This document shows positions 35,235-45,356 of a stretch of DNA of 64,000 bases, in pieces (position 1 is the first letter of the stretch; the number at the start of each line of letters is the position of its first letter). The position numbers were made by a program, and so were the translations under genes. Below the pieces are notes generated by a model that did no database searches, was not told the origin of the DNA, and saw only the letters and a program-made list of their open reading frames with translations. Source of the DNA: Orientallactaga sibirica (taxonomy: Eukaryota; Chordata; Mammalia; Rodentia; Dipodidae); contig JAEOAD010000034.1 of the NCBI GenBank assembly GCA_036365145.1, positions 16,149,501 through 16,213,500 of the forward strand. The letters are read 5' to 3'.

Positions 35235-35412
35235 ATGTGGAGCTTGAGAGATGACTCAGTATTAGGGTGCTTAAAGGAACTTGCTCACAAAGCCTGCTGG
35301 CCCCCATTAATCACATAAAGTCAGATGCACAAAGTGGCACATGCATTGGGAATTTATTTGCAGTGGTAAGAAGCTCTCTCTCTCTCTCTTCTTGCAAATT
35401 AAAAAAAAAAAA
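35235..35412 (+). repeat. Degenerate B2-like SINE
   Basis: 'gcttgagagatgactcagta' head, 'cagatgcacaaagtggcaca' core, TC tract (35374-35390) and an A-run to 35412. Confidence 0.8.
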
Positions 35413-35419
35413 GAATTGT

Positions 35420-36855
35420 GACAAGAAATTGGAGGGACAGAATACTGGGGACTAAGGAACATGGGGGAATAAGGGTAAGAGAAGGTATGTATGGGAGAAA
35501 TACACAAAACTAATTGCAGCATGAATTAGTACCATAGAAACCTCCCTTCAGTTTAGCTAAGTAAAAGATATAACTCTTAAAAGGGAGGGGAATTGCCCAG
35601 GCAGAAGTGCCCTGTAAGGAGATGGAGAAAACCATGAATTCTGGCTGCTAAATCCCACCACCAGAATGAGATTAACCCCCACAATGAACTGTTGGTCAGG
35701 CAGAACCATGATTTCCCCAAAACAATACAGGCTATTGCCAACATACTTGGTTACCCACCAGAGCTAAATGGTAAAAGCCTATTGCAGAAGACACTATAGG
35801 CTTTGAGCACAGGATAATAAGTAATCATGCTGGAATTGAGAAGGAAGTCAGCTCCATGACAGCCCTCACAATGCTGGAAAGTGCTATGTGAGCTGCTGGG
35901 CCATAATGATCAACAATAGCATGAAGAAACAGAGGATCCTGCCAGGTCCAAAATTAGGGGGCTGGATGAAGTACATACTTTTGTAATAGTGGCACACAGA
36001 CTATGGGGGTGATCAAATCACTGTGATTGAATATGACACTGGTTCAATAGGAGGGATTCATGCCAAGCACTGAGAAATATTTCAGAATCCTTTTGCTTAA
36101 GAAGGTCATAGACTCTAGAAAGATTCTCACACTGTTCTTTGGCTTAGAAGAGAATGTATACTCCTCAAAAAGTCTGAAAGCACCATGTTTATCTTTGATT
36201 CATGATTCTCTCACTCTTGTTTTGTTGTTGTTGTTATTTTTGTTGTATTTTTTTTTTTTTACAGGTAGCAATAAATACCAGGAAGAACCATGCTCCATCG
36301 AAATGACAGGGATAGGAGACCGCATTCCAAGAGAGAAGTCATCTCTATCACACCTACCTGGGCTCAGGAGACAGTACAGATGGAGTGGAAATTCAAACTA
36401 AAGTGCTGTTTGCACCACTATTCTGTAAAACTCCACTGGAGAGATTCTGGTAGATCCTAAAAGGAGACTCAAAACTCAACAAAGCAGAAATTCAGATAAT
36501 GCAGAGAGCTCAACACTGAAGGAGACTTACATCATGCCCGCCAATGCCAAGAGAACATTATGGTAAAAAGAGGTGACAGAAAGATTGTAAGAGCCATATA
36601 GTGGGAAGGTATAACACAAAACATTGTTCCTCACACTAAAACTGACTGGTACATTCATGAGGGCCCTCAGTGGAATGGAGGTGAAATAATGAGAATATAA
36701 AAGTATAACCTAAGCCTGGCGTGGTGGTGCATGCCTTTAATCCCAGCACTCGGGAGGCAGAGGTAGGAGGATTGCCAAGAGTTTGAGGCTACCCTGAGAC
36801 TACATAGTTAATTCCAGGTCATCCTGGACCAGAGTGAGACCCTACCTTGCAAAAC

Positions 36856-36893
<38 letters not shown>

Positions 36894-36975
36894 AACCTAA
36901 AGGAAATATGACCAGTATGCAATAAGTTCATATTGTAAAGTATATGATGAAAAATAATTATTAATAAAAAATTGT
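35420..36975 (+). mobile_element. LINE-1 3' UTR, type II
   Basis: Order as at 30 kb: 'aaactaattgcagcatgaat', 'catgaattctggctgctaaa', 'gaactgttggtcaggcag', 'tgtaatagtggcacacag', 'taaaagtataaccta'. A poly-T patch at 36248-36260 and a B1 at 36713-36891 interrupt it. Confidence 0.82.
36713..36891 (+). repeat. Full-length B1 SINE with target duplication
   Basis: 'gcctggcgtggtggtgcatg' to a 35-40 nt A-run. ATAACCTA flanks at 36705-36712 and 36892-36899. Little diverged. Carries the 7SL-derived Pol III A/B box region. Confidence 0.95.
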
Positions 36976-36979
36976 GGGA

Positions 36980-37345
36980 AGGTGAACTTCCCTAGCAAGT
37001 TTATTAAAAAAAAATCTTACAAATAGGAGGGAATCATAGACATATGATTAATAAGGAACCATGAATGAAAGCAGAAGAAAATGAAGTAGAGAAAAATATT
37101 ACCCACCACCATGAAATAACTGAGATAAAAGACATAGCCTGTAACTGGTTCTCCTTGAGGTGATGTTTGAGGGATGGTTGTGTGTTAAGGAGAAGATATG
37201 CCCACAGAGGGAAGTAGAAGTATTAAGAGACACTTTAGATGTCAAGGCTAGAAAAAGATGGTACTGGAATTAACAGGTAGAAGCCAAGAATGCTGTTTAA
37301 CATCTGACAATACATAGAATGGCCTTTCATAACAACTAATTACTC
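36980..37345. other. Unique DNA
   Basis: No repeat or gene recognised. Confidence 0.45.
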
Positions 37346-37350
37346 AGTTA

Positions 37351-37689
37351 TGTGGTGGATTGAATGTATATGCATGTCCCCATAGCCTGAGTTATTTTTG
37401 ATTAAGATTAAATTTCCTACTTAGGTTTCCAGAAGCTTGCTTGAATAGGCATGTCACTGGGGGCAGATCTTGTAGATCAGGTCTAAGTTGGGTAAAGAGA
37501 CTTTTGGGAGCTCTGGCCATTAGGGCTTGCTGGCTGTTAGTTGTTTGTGTGTCTCTGCTGTGGATCTATTGAAGTAAGCCAGCATCTTTCACCATGATGA
37601 GGAATCTGTAAGCATGAAATGAAGCCTTTCTTCCCGTAAGCCATTTCTGGTTGAATGTTTGTCCTGGCAATGAAAAAGTAACTTCAACA
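37351..37689 (+). repeat. Solo LTR, MaLR-like family B
   Basis: Starts TGTGGTGGATTGAATG, passes 'catgtcactgggggcagatc' and 'tctgtaagcatgaaatgaag', and ends 'gtaacttcaaca'. The ends are intact in form but the flanking 5-mers (AGTTA, AGCCC) no longer match. Confidence 0.85.
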
Positions 37690-38400
37690 AGCCCTAAATA
37701 TCAACAATATCAAGGTTTTAGAAATCATATACTAAAAGAATAAGTGAAAACTAAATATTAGAAGTCCTTTGTTAGACACATATACTGCTATGCTAGAAAC
37801 TCCAGCAATCACTAATATTGCTCCTTTTTTGAGTGTGCATTCTGACCATGTTTCTTGGATTTTCCTTCAAACCAGATATGAACATATGCTTGACTTTGGT
37901 TCAATAAGATGGAGATGGAAGTTGCCTGTGATACCTCTAACACTGGTTCATAATCAATCTTCTATCCTTTTTTTTTTCTTTCAGAAGTTGAATAGAATGT
38001 ACTGATAACCTAAAAGAGGATAATTTCTAGAATGAAAAAGTCTGGGCATGGAATGGCTGTGTGTAGCAGATCATCTCCTCTGTCCTTCACTCTCTACTTT
38101 GGACTATGTTGCCTTGAGAATGCAAAATTTAAACTATAATTGATTCCTTTGGAAGCTCAGAGTTGCATGCCACAGGAGTTACATTACAGGAGTACTACAT
38201 CTAAATCTCTGGCCATTACATTGTTATAGTCTGTTTGTGTAGCTACAGCAATAAAGTTGAGATTAGTCTGACTAAGGCTTCTGGAGACTGGAAGTTCAAG
38301 ATCAAGATGGAAACTTGTTGCTTTGTCTTTACATGGCAGAAGGGTAAAAAGTAAAAAAAGGAACAAATTCACATCCTCAAGACCTTTTATAAAAATACTT
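37690..38400. other. Unique DNA
   Basis: No recognisable element. Open frames under 80 codons. Confidence 0.45.
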
Positions 38401-38402
38401 AA

Positions 38403-38562
38403 TGTAGTTGGGCGTGGTGGCGCATACCTTTAATCCCAGCACTCGGGAAGCAGAAGTAGGAGGATCAACATGAATTGGAGACCACCCTGAAACTACATAG
38501 TGAATTCCAGGTCAGCCTGGGCTAGAGTGAGACCCTACCTTGAAAAAAAAAAAAAAAAAAAA

Positions 38563-38613
<51 letters not shown>
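38403..38613 (+). repeat. B1 SINE with A-run and GAAA tail
   Basis: 'gttgggcgtggtggcgcata' to 'gtgagaccctaccttg' then A-run and about thirteen GAAA units (38563-38612), a common fate of SINE A-tails. Confidence 0.95.
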
Positions 38614-38725
38614 TCTCATAACTCAATCATTTCCCAAAGGCCTCATCTCTCAATATCATCACCTTAAGATTCAGGTTCTGATACATGAATTATGGAGGGA
38701 TACATGCATTTAAACCATAGCATGG

Positions 38726-39097
38726 TGTAGCAGACAGCTTCAGGTTTGTTGAGATGAACTTCCAGACCAGGCACAGGTATAGAGGAAGGGATTTATTGAA
38801 GCTTACAGATCCAGGGGAAGTTCCATAATGGCAGAAGAAGCTGGCCTGCTCCTCACAGGACCAAACACAGAGAGCAAAGCCAAAAGCCAAAAGCCACACC
38901 ACACAGCACATCTCAGCAACTCCAGCTAGGCACACTTTACATATCTTTAGATTGAAATCTCAAACCCACCATCACACTTTAGGGCTGGACCTCAAGATCC
39001 CCCTAGTGACACTGCCTCAAGCCAGGTGGCTGCAGATGCAAACAACAAACTAATAAAACACTGAATATATTGGGGGACATCTATTCAAACTACCACA
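38726..39097 (-). repeat. Solo LTR, MaLR-like family B, exact 5-bp target duplication
   Basis: On the minus strand it runs TGTGGTAGTTTGAATAG to GCTGTCTGCTACA, 372 bp, flanked by CATGG at 38721-38725 and 39098-39102. An AATAAATCCC polyadenylation-like word lies near its 3' end. No gag/pol remnant on either side, so a solo LTR. Confidence 0.95.
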
Positions 39098-39368
39098 CAT
39101 GGTCTTTGTACTATTCCTCAAGAAGGTGAGCAAGTCAGCATCTTCTAGATTCCATTGTCTGTGTCTCTTTCTCCCTCTCTTAAGGAGGTAGAATGAAGAC
39201 CACAGAAGCTGTGGGGTTTAGAATAGCACCATCTATTAAAAATATAATTAATAATAAAAACCTATTTGCAAACAACTATATTATAAAAGTAAAAATAAAA
39301 CAGGTAAAATTAATGTTAGCCATCTGTTAAACTATATATTTTCAAGATACTATTATTTCAAGATGTAA

Positions 39369-39430
39369 TATATATATATATCTATATATATATATATATA
39401 GAGAGAGAGAGACAGATATACATATATATT
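39369..39430. repeat. (TA)n / (GA)n microsatellite
   Basis: TATATA with interspersed C, then GAGAGA and TATACATATA. Confidence 0.9.
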
Positions 39431-39467
39431 AATAAATCCTTTAACTAATTTTCCCATTTTTGACTCT

Positions 39468-39620
39468 CCAGATCTCACATAAACTAGATGCACAAAAGGT
39501 GAGGCAAGTTCAAGGTCATATATGCCCACAAGGTGGCACAAGCATCTGAAGTTCAATTTCAGTGGCTGAGGCCCCAGCTCACCAATTCTCTCTCTCTAAA
39601 ATAAAACAGTAATAATAAAT
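39468..39620 (+). repeat. 5'-truncated B2-like SINE
   Basis: Starts in the core ('ctccagatctcacataaact'), keeps 'gatgcacaaaaggtgaggca' and the CTCF-like word at 39526-39539, then a TC tract and AATAAATAAAG tail. Confidence 0.85.
39526..39539 (+). promoter_or_regulatory. CTCF-like motif in SINE
   Basis: CCACAAGGTGGCAC fits CCASNAGRKGGCRC at every position. Binding is inference. Confidence 0.55.
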
Positions 39621-39954
39621 AAAGTAAAATAAACAATTTTCTGCTGTGATATAGAAGGAACTTTTATTCTCTCATGGAAGAAAGCCTATAATTTTTCTTG
39701 AATGTCCATCTCTGATATTTTACTGTGATGTTAATGCCTCTCCTTTTATTTCTTAACTACATTATTTGTGTTATAAAAATGTCAAAGATAACCTCTGAAA
39801 CAGTAAGTCTTAACATTATCAGACTCTTACCAGCAGCACACTAAACTCTAACTTGTGTCTTGTTTAGTTTTTTTTTTTTTTTGTTTTTTGAACAAATATC
39901 GTGGTTCTGAGGGTTGCTTTGAAAAATTTAGAACTTTGGGAAATTTTGGATTTT

Positions 39955-40638
39955 TTAAACATTTTTTTTTGTTTTTGACATTTTTATGCATGTATATAAT
40001 GTAATTTAATTATATTCTCCCCCAATTATCCTCTCTTAGACCCATCTCTTCCCATTAAAGCCCTACTATTTCCCTATTTAGCCCCATCTTACTTTCATGA
40101 CTTTTATTTATTTATTTTATTTTAGAGAGAGTGTGAGAGAGAATTGACATGCCAGGGCCTCAGCCACTGCAATTGAACTCCAGATGCTTGCACCACCTAG
40201 TGGGCATGTGTAACTTTACACTTGCCTCACCTTTGTGTGTCTGGCTTAAGTGGGATCTGGAGAGTTGAACATTGGTCTTTAGGGTTTGTAGGCAACTTCC
40301 TTAACCACTAAGTCCTCTATCCAGCCCACTTTTGTGCCTTTTAAAAACAACATTTGAGTTAAATTAGGATTGCTTGAATGATCATGGCTTATTTACTGTG
40401 ACATGGGCAACTTACCAGTGACCACACCTCTGATAAACCCAACTCCTTTCTCCCAGCCATCCCTAGTTGCATAAGCTACTCTGGGAGGTGTGGAGTCTCA
40501 GGTACCCTACTCCATAAATGGGGAAGTGTTGACAGGTTCTATCTTGTGCTAGAAACCACAGCTGCTATGAGCTTATGAGTATAATGATCACGTTGTAGCC
40601 TGAAGACAGCAGTCTTTAGCCCTCTTCCCCATGCCCCT
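39955..40638 (-). repeat. Old rodent LINE-1 3' UTR (Lx-like), split by SINE and LTR
   Basis: Plus-strand wording 'ttttgacatttttatgcatg', 'accacagctgctatgagctt' and 'agcctgaagacagcagtctt' matches antisense rodent L1 3' ends. Related sequence occurs at 44.29-44.72 kb. Confidence 0.6.
40108..40327 (-). repeat. B2-like SINE
   Basis: Reverse copy: TTTA tail at 40108-40122, 'gaactccagatgcttgcacc' and 'ccttaaccactaagtcctct' at the head. Flanking 'acttt.atgactttt' (about 40094-40108) and 'acttttgtgccttttA' (40327-40342) are an imperfect target duplication. Minus-strand CTCF-like CCCACTAGGTGGTG at 40191-40204. Confidence 0.9.
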
Positions 40639-41118
40639 TGTGATGGTTAAGTTCTGTTGTGAACTTGACCAAATTAGGAATCTATACACATTCTGAGGTT
40701 GCTTCTATGAAGGACTGATTGTATTTAAGGAGAAAATCCTTACTCCAGGGTGAGTCCTTCCTCCAGAGTGGGCAGTCCTCCTAGTGGTGGACTATATATA
40801 TAAGGAAGCTCTGAGAGAACATAGTCCTCTCTTCTGTCTGGCTGTCTGCCCTCACTGGTCAGTGCCTTGTACCTGTATGCCCCCTGCTGTTCACTCCTAC
40901 ATGCATCTATCCTATTTTGGCTATCCTTTCTCAGCACTGGAATTAAGTTTCATCAACTTGCCTACATCAACAGAACAGCAGCAACTCTCCAGGAATCCTC
41001 CAATCCTTCAGTACTGGATTGGGACTACTAAAGTATTCAGCCATGTGGACTGTGCAGCTACTGAGTTCCTTGACTATCAAGCCTGTAGACAACTATATCA
41101 GATGGCTGAAAACTAATC
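40639..41118 (+). repeat. Solo LTR, ERVL-like family A
   Basis: Starts TGTGATGGTTAAGTTC, holds TATATAAG at 40797-40804, and ends near 'ctaatccaataaaacctc'. The 3' terminal 'taataca' seen in relatives is missing, so the end is truncated. A 110-codon open frame inside is incidental. Confidence 0.72.
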
Positions 41119-41159
41119 CAATAAAACCTCTTTGCTTGGTAGCTTTTTTTATGGAATAC

Positions 41160-41445
41160 ACAGGTCCATGGCTGGGTAGGACCTTTGATGGCTTTTTATT
41201 TTTATTTTTTTCTCCTAGCAACTTGCATAGTACCTTCTGGTATAAAGAAAGCTAGCTAGCAAGGAGAAAGTTTCCAACTCAGTTGCAGCTTCATTTCTGT
41301 GTCCTGCAACTAAAATATGCGTTGTCTTTAGCAATAGGTATTTACCATCTAGTTTTGGTGGGAATCCAAGACAATGGTAATCACTTGTATTGCTTTAGAG
41401 GCCTCTGAAGCTCCCTGACCAACAACTCATTAAGATGGCATTGCT
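41160..41445 (-). mobile_element. LINE-1 type I 3' UTR fragment
   Basis: 'gtctttagcaataggtattt', 'accatctagttttggtggga' and 'ctccctgaccaacaactcat' match 10.66-10.78 kb. Confidence 0.75.
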
Positions 41446-41449
41446 CAGC

Positions 41450-43870
41450 TGTATGTCTGTCTGTCTGTCTGTATGTTTGTATGTAAGTATGAATGTAGAG
41501 AGAGACAAAAAGAGACACAGAGAGAGACTCTAAATTACTATAAGTACATAGTTGGCTATATGGAAAGAATGTTTACATCAAATATAAGTTTGACTTTCAT
41601 CTTTATCACCACTCAGTGAGTTAGGTGGCATTTTATGGAGTTTCCAGATTAAAGGTATGACTTTGATGAGGATTGCAGAGCTGGTAAATGTCAGAATGGT
41701 ATTGCCATTCTGATCACTGTGATACTCAGATGTTTTCTCACATCTCTGTAGGGGAATTCGTGGCTTCATCTCCCTGCATAAGCCTTCACTCCTGCTTCCA
41801 GGTAGCAACACTGGCTGCTTCATCTACAAAACCTTTTCTGACACATCCTGATGGATCATTCTACCCCTTCCATCTTGCAAGAGGATTTGGAAAATGGTTC
41901 AGTAATACTCTCGGTTACATTGACAGCTGCTTATAACTATTTCATTTTTAGTGAAATGAGTCACTCAATTCCTTTGCATCTCAATTACCTTAACTTAAAA
42001 TAGATATTTAAATAGTACACATCTCATAGTGTTGATATTTTTAAAAATGCAAATAAGAGAATAAATGCAGAATCCATGAAACCAAGCCTGACATAGGAAA
42101 TAATTCAAATTGGTTAGCAGTCAGCTATTATCCTTACAATTTTTTTTTAACCAATAGACTGAGTATAAAGAAATTTACATGAGAGATTGCTATAACCCCA
42201 GGGCCTAGCCTTTTACCTTGACTCTGTATTTAATGAATGTCTGATGAGCCAAACCTTGGTAAGCTGCTTTTTCTTTTATCTTCTCATCTCTCAGCCTTCT
42301 GCTTCTTGGACTTCACATGAATTTAGATGTAGTATGTTTTACAATATTGCTGTCTGCTTGCTATGGATCTGCTGGTTTGTGTGTTCTCTGCTTTCATTCT
42401 CCTCACTTCTGTTCTAACGGGTAGAAAATCATGTAAAAAACAAGACAGGTAAGTTTCCATTTGTATGCAGCTTATACTCTAATGGATGAGAAAATTATAC
42501 ACAAGACAGATAAATATTGAGAGAAGTTCATACCATGTAAGGAAATATCAATTAATTGGGGAAGTAAGGATTTTTTTTTTAGTAGATTAAAAGGCTTCTT
42601 TAATGAGACCTGATTGATGGAAGAAATAAATTAAAGAGATAGGCTAGAGTGTTTTCAGAAAAGCTAGGAAAAGGATCAGGCCCAGACTTTGGGATAGGCT
42701 TAGAACCAACCACAATTAGCAGGAAGGAATCATCACAGGGAATTAGAGGGGCAGGATGGAAATCTATTCATGGTCCTAATATTGAATAAGTTTGGATTTT
42801 TTCCCCAAGGACTTTGGGGATACAGGTAATGACATGATTCACTTTACACTGTACAGGATGTTAAAAAAAAAAAAAAAAAGAGGAATAAAAAGTCCAGAAA
42901 GGATAATAAATCATGAGTGGGAAACTATTAGAAAAATCCAGGTGATCATGAGGATAACAATCAGGGACCACTATGGACTTGATGGTGCATGTTTGCTTTC
43001 CAGATACATTTAAAAAATATTAGCTGTTCACATACTTAGAAAAAGAGGAAAAAATACAAAAATATCTTATATAGTCATTTGTAGTTTATCAACATGGTAT
43101 GATTCTCTCCCTCTTCTCCTTTCTAATCCTTCTGATTTTTAATTTTTTTATTTACCCTCTTTTCCACAGGGATTGGCAAATAGATTTTGTAGAAGATCAG
43201 ATAGTAAAGTCTTTCTGGCTTTGAAGGCAGACATTGCTGTCATGATTGTGTAATGTAGTCTAAAATGGTGATGCAAAGGCATTCATATGGTATGACAATA
43301 TTTGGCTTCTCATATAGCTTTATAAACACAGTAGTAAATGGATTTGACCCACTGGATATGGTTTATTGATTCTTTTCCTAGAGTTTTATGAAGCAATTTT
43401 CATATATCTTTGTCATGGTTATCAATAAGTCAGTAAGTGTGACAAATCTACCTTTTCCTATTCTTTCCCTTCTTCATTCTAATTGCCATATTAATATTAT
43501 TATTATCACACAACACAAACAATAACACCCAACTCTACTATCATATAGTTGATGTATCTACTAAGTTTGTATCTACTAAGTTTACTTTAGCCTACAATAG
43601 CTCTCCCTTTTCTCTTTTTATCTATTTATTAATTAAAGTGTTTGTGTTTAAGATATTATTTATGTACCTCATAAGTCTACAGGTCAGTAAATTTTGCATA
43701 TGCATGTGGTCCTTAGCTTACCCAGATTATCCACAAATACTTAATAGCCATAAATGCCACCCTATTTTTTATCCTTAGAAGAAAACATGATTCTATCCTT
43801 TATAATATAGCTTCATCCTACATACCTTGTCTGTCTCTTAGAAATTTAATACTGTTTTGATTTAAAAAAT
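41450..43870. other. Unique DNA with short CTGT and A-run repeats
   Basis: CTGT/GTAT repeats at 41457-41495. A-run at 42863-42879. No gene or interspersed repeat could be supported. Open frames are at most 82 codons. Confidence 0.5.
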
Positions 43871-43873
43871 CTA

Positions 43874-44125
43874 GAGTGCTAGAGAGATGGCTTAATGTTC
43901 AAGGAGATTGCCTACAAAGCCTAAGAACCCATGTTCAAACCTCAGCCATAAGGTGACACAAGTGGGCAAGGTCACACTATGTGGCACATGCATCTGGAGT
44001 TTGACTGCAGTGGCAGGTGGCCCTGACATGCCAATCCCCTCTCTCATTCACTCTCTCTCCTACTCTCACTCTTTTGAATAACAAAACAAAGGCCAGTCTG
44101 TTGGGCTTGCCTAAAAAAAAAAGTA
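43874..44125 (+). repeat. B2-like SINE
   Basis: 'tgctagagagatggcttaat', 'gcacatgcatctggagtttg', TC tract and A-run. Moderately diverged, target duplication not found. Confidence 0.88.
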
Positions 44126-44284
44126 GGTCATTTGTCATACAAAATTTTCCACATTTTATATTTTTCCTCAACAAACGTTCTTTTATCCCCCATGTTTCTT
44201 AAAATCTGAAATTCACATCCAGAGGATTGAAATAATTAGAGATAGTAGATATTGGTGGGATTATATCCTAGGGACACATGTTCC

Positions 44285-44320
44285 ATTGGTCATTCTTTTT
44301 TTATTTGTTCTTAGACAATT

Positions 44321-44365
<45 letters not shown>

Positions 44366-44720
44366 TTTGATCATTTAAACCCTGTCACTCTCTCTTCCTC
44401 CCTTCCAACTCCTATTGAATACTTTATCCTACCTTCATATACTAGTAGAAACATACTTAAAGGTGATACTTCCTCTCCCAGCAATTGTTAGTTACCATTT
44501 CCTCAGGGATGGGTGGTGGCTCATAAGCCCTTCCCTTATCCATGATAGAATGCTAAATGCCCAAACCTTTTATGTAGGTTGTGAATTCATGAGAGCATTG
44601 ACCATGTCACGTCCAGGAGAGAGAGTTCCACAGCCTTCCTCCCCACCCTCTAGCTCTTTATGTGATGTTCACAATGGATGTGTGGCTTGTAAATTATGTC
44701 CCTTTCTAGGTTAGGCTCTC
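44285..44720 (-). repeat. Old rodent LINE-1 3' UTR (Lx-like) with (GT)20
   Basis: 'tcatgagagcattgaccatg', 'tgtcacgtccaggagagag' and 'ttccacagccttcctcccc' correspond to antisense rodent L1 3' UTR. A GT microsatellite lies at 44323-44362. Confidence 0.6.
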
Positions 44721-45038
44721 CTTTAAGCCTGAGTCAGTGCCTTACACACTCTTAGAAAAGGAGCACTGCCTATTTGTCTGGAAGAAAGAAGGCATGATGT
44801 AAATAACCATGAAAGGAATGAAAGAAAGATCACAAGTGAAAAAATGTTTTGAAGAAGAGAAGGAATAAAAGACTATGGAAATAAAGGAAAGAGGGAAGGA
44901 GTTGAAGGAGAAGAAGAGAGGAGAAAGAAGCAGCAAGGGCAATCCTTGAAATAGATAGAGATTTTTAAGATTAAGTTATTTTTAAATTCATTTTGTATAT
45001 TTAGTCATTAATGCAGAGTAATAATAAAAATAAATATA
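44721..45038. other. Purine-rich unique DNA
   Basis: GA-rich around 44770-44940 without a clean repeat unit. Confidence 0.4.
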
Positions 45039-45072
45039 ATTATAATAAAAACCCAGATTAAGGCTGGAGAGA

Positions 45073-45132
45073 TGGCTTAGCGGCTAAGGCACCTGCCTGC
45101 TAAGCCTAAGAATGCTGGTTCCAATCTCCAGC
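45073..45132 (+). promoter_or_regulatory. SINE Pol III A and B boxes
   Basis: A box TGGCTTAGCGG at 45073-45083 and B box GGTTCCAATCT at 45117-45127, with a second B-box-like copy at 45133-45143. This is the type 2 Pol III promoter inherited from a tRNA. Activity unknown. Confidence 0.6.
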
Positions 45133-45200
45133 GGTTCCAATCTCCAGGTCCCACGTTTAGCCAGATGCAAAGTGAGGCAAGGGTGCAACACAGCACTTGA

Positions 45201-45214
45201 CCACAAGGGGACAC
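45201..45214 (+). promoter_or_regulatory. Degraded CTCF-like motif in SINE
   Basis: CCACAAGGGGACAC. One change from the 8003 copy (GGC to GAC class) is expected to weaken a site. Confidence 0.3.
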
Positions 45215-45356
45215 ATGCATCTGGATTTCATTCACAGCAGCTGAGAGACTGCTGGCGCACCCATCTCTGTCTCCCTCTCCCTCTCTATCTCTCTCTGTCT
45301 CTCTCTCCAAAAATAAATAAAAAATAATAAAAAAATTATAAAAAAAACCCAGATTA

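Larger units (their letters stand above)
45061..45334 (+). repeat. Full-length B2-like SINE with 22-bp target duplication
   Basis: Complete from 'aggctggagagatggcttag' to 'aataaataaaaaataat'. Direct repeats at 45039-45060 and 45335-45356 match at 21 of 22 bases. Has the duplicated B-box segment (45117-45148). Best copy in the window for a family consensus. Confidence 0.97.

Noticed and set aside
40784..41116. 110-codon open frame as a gene
   Set aside because: It lies wholly inside a solo LTR and has no recognisable motif.
45061..45150. tRNA gene in the SINE heads
   Set aside because: A and B boxes are present, but there is no complete cloverleaf. The sequence continues as a SINE with a TC-rich body and A-tail.
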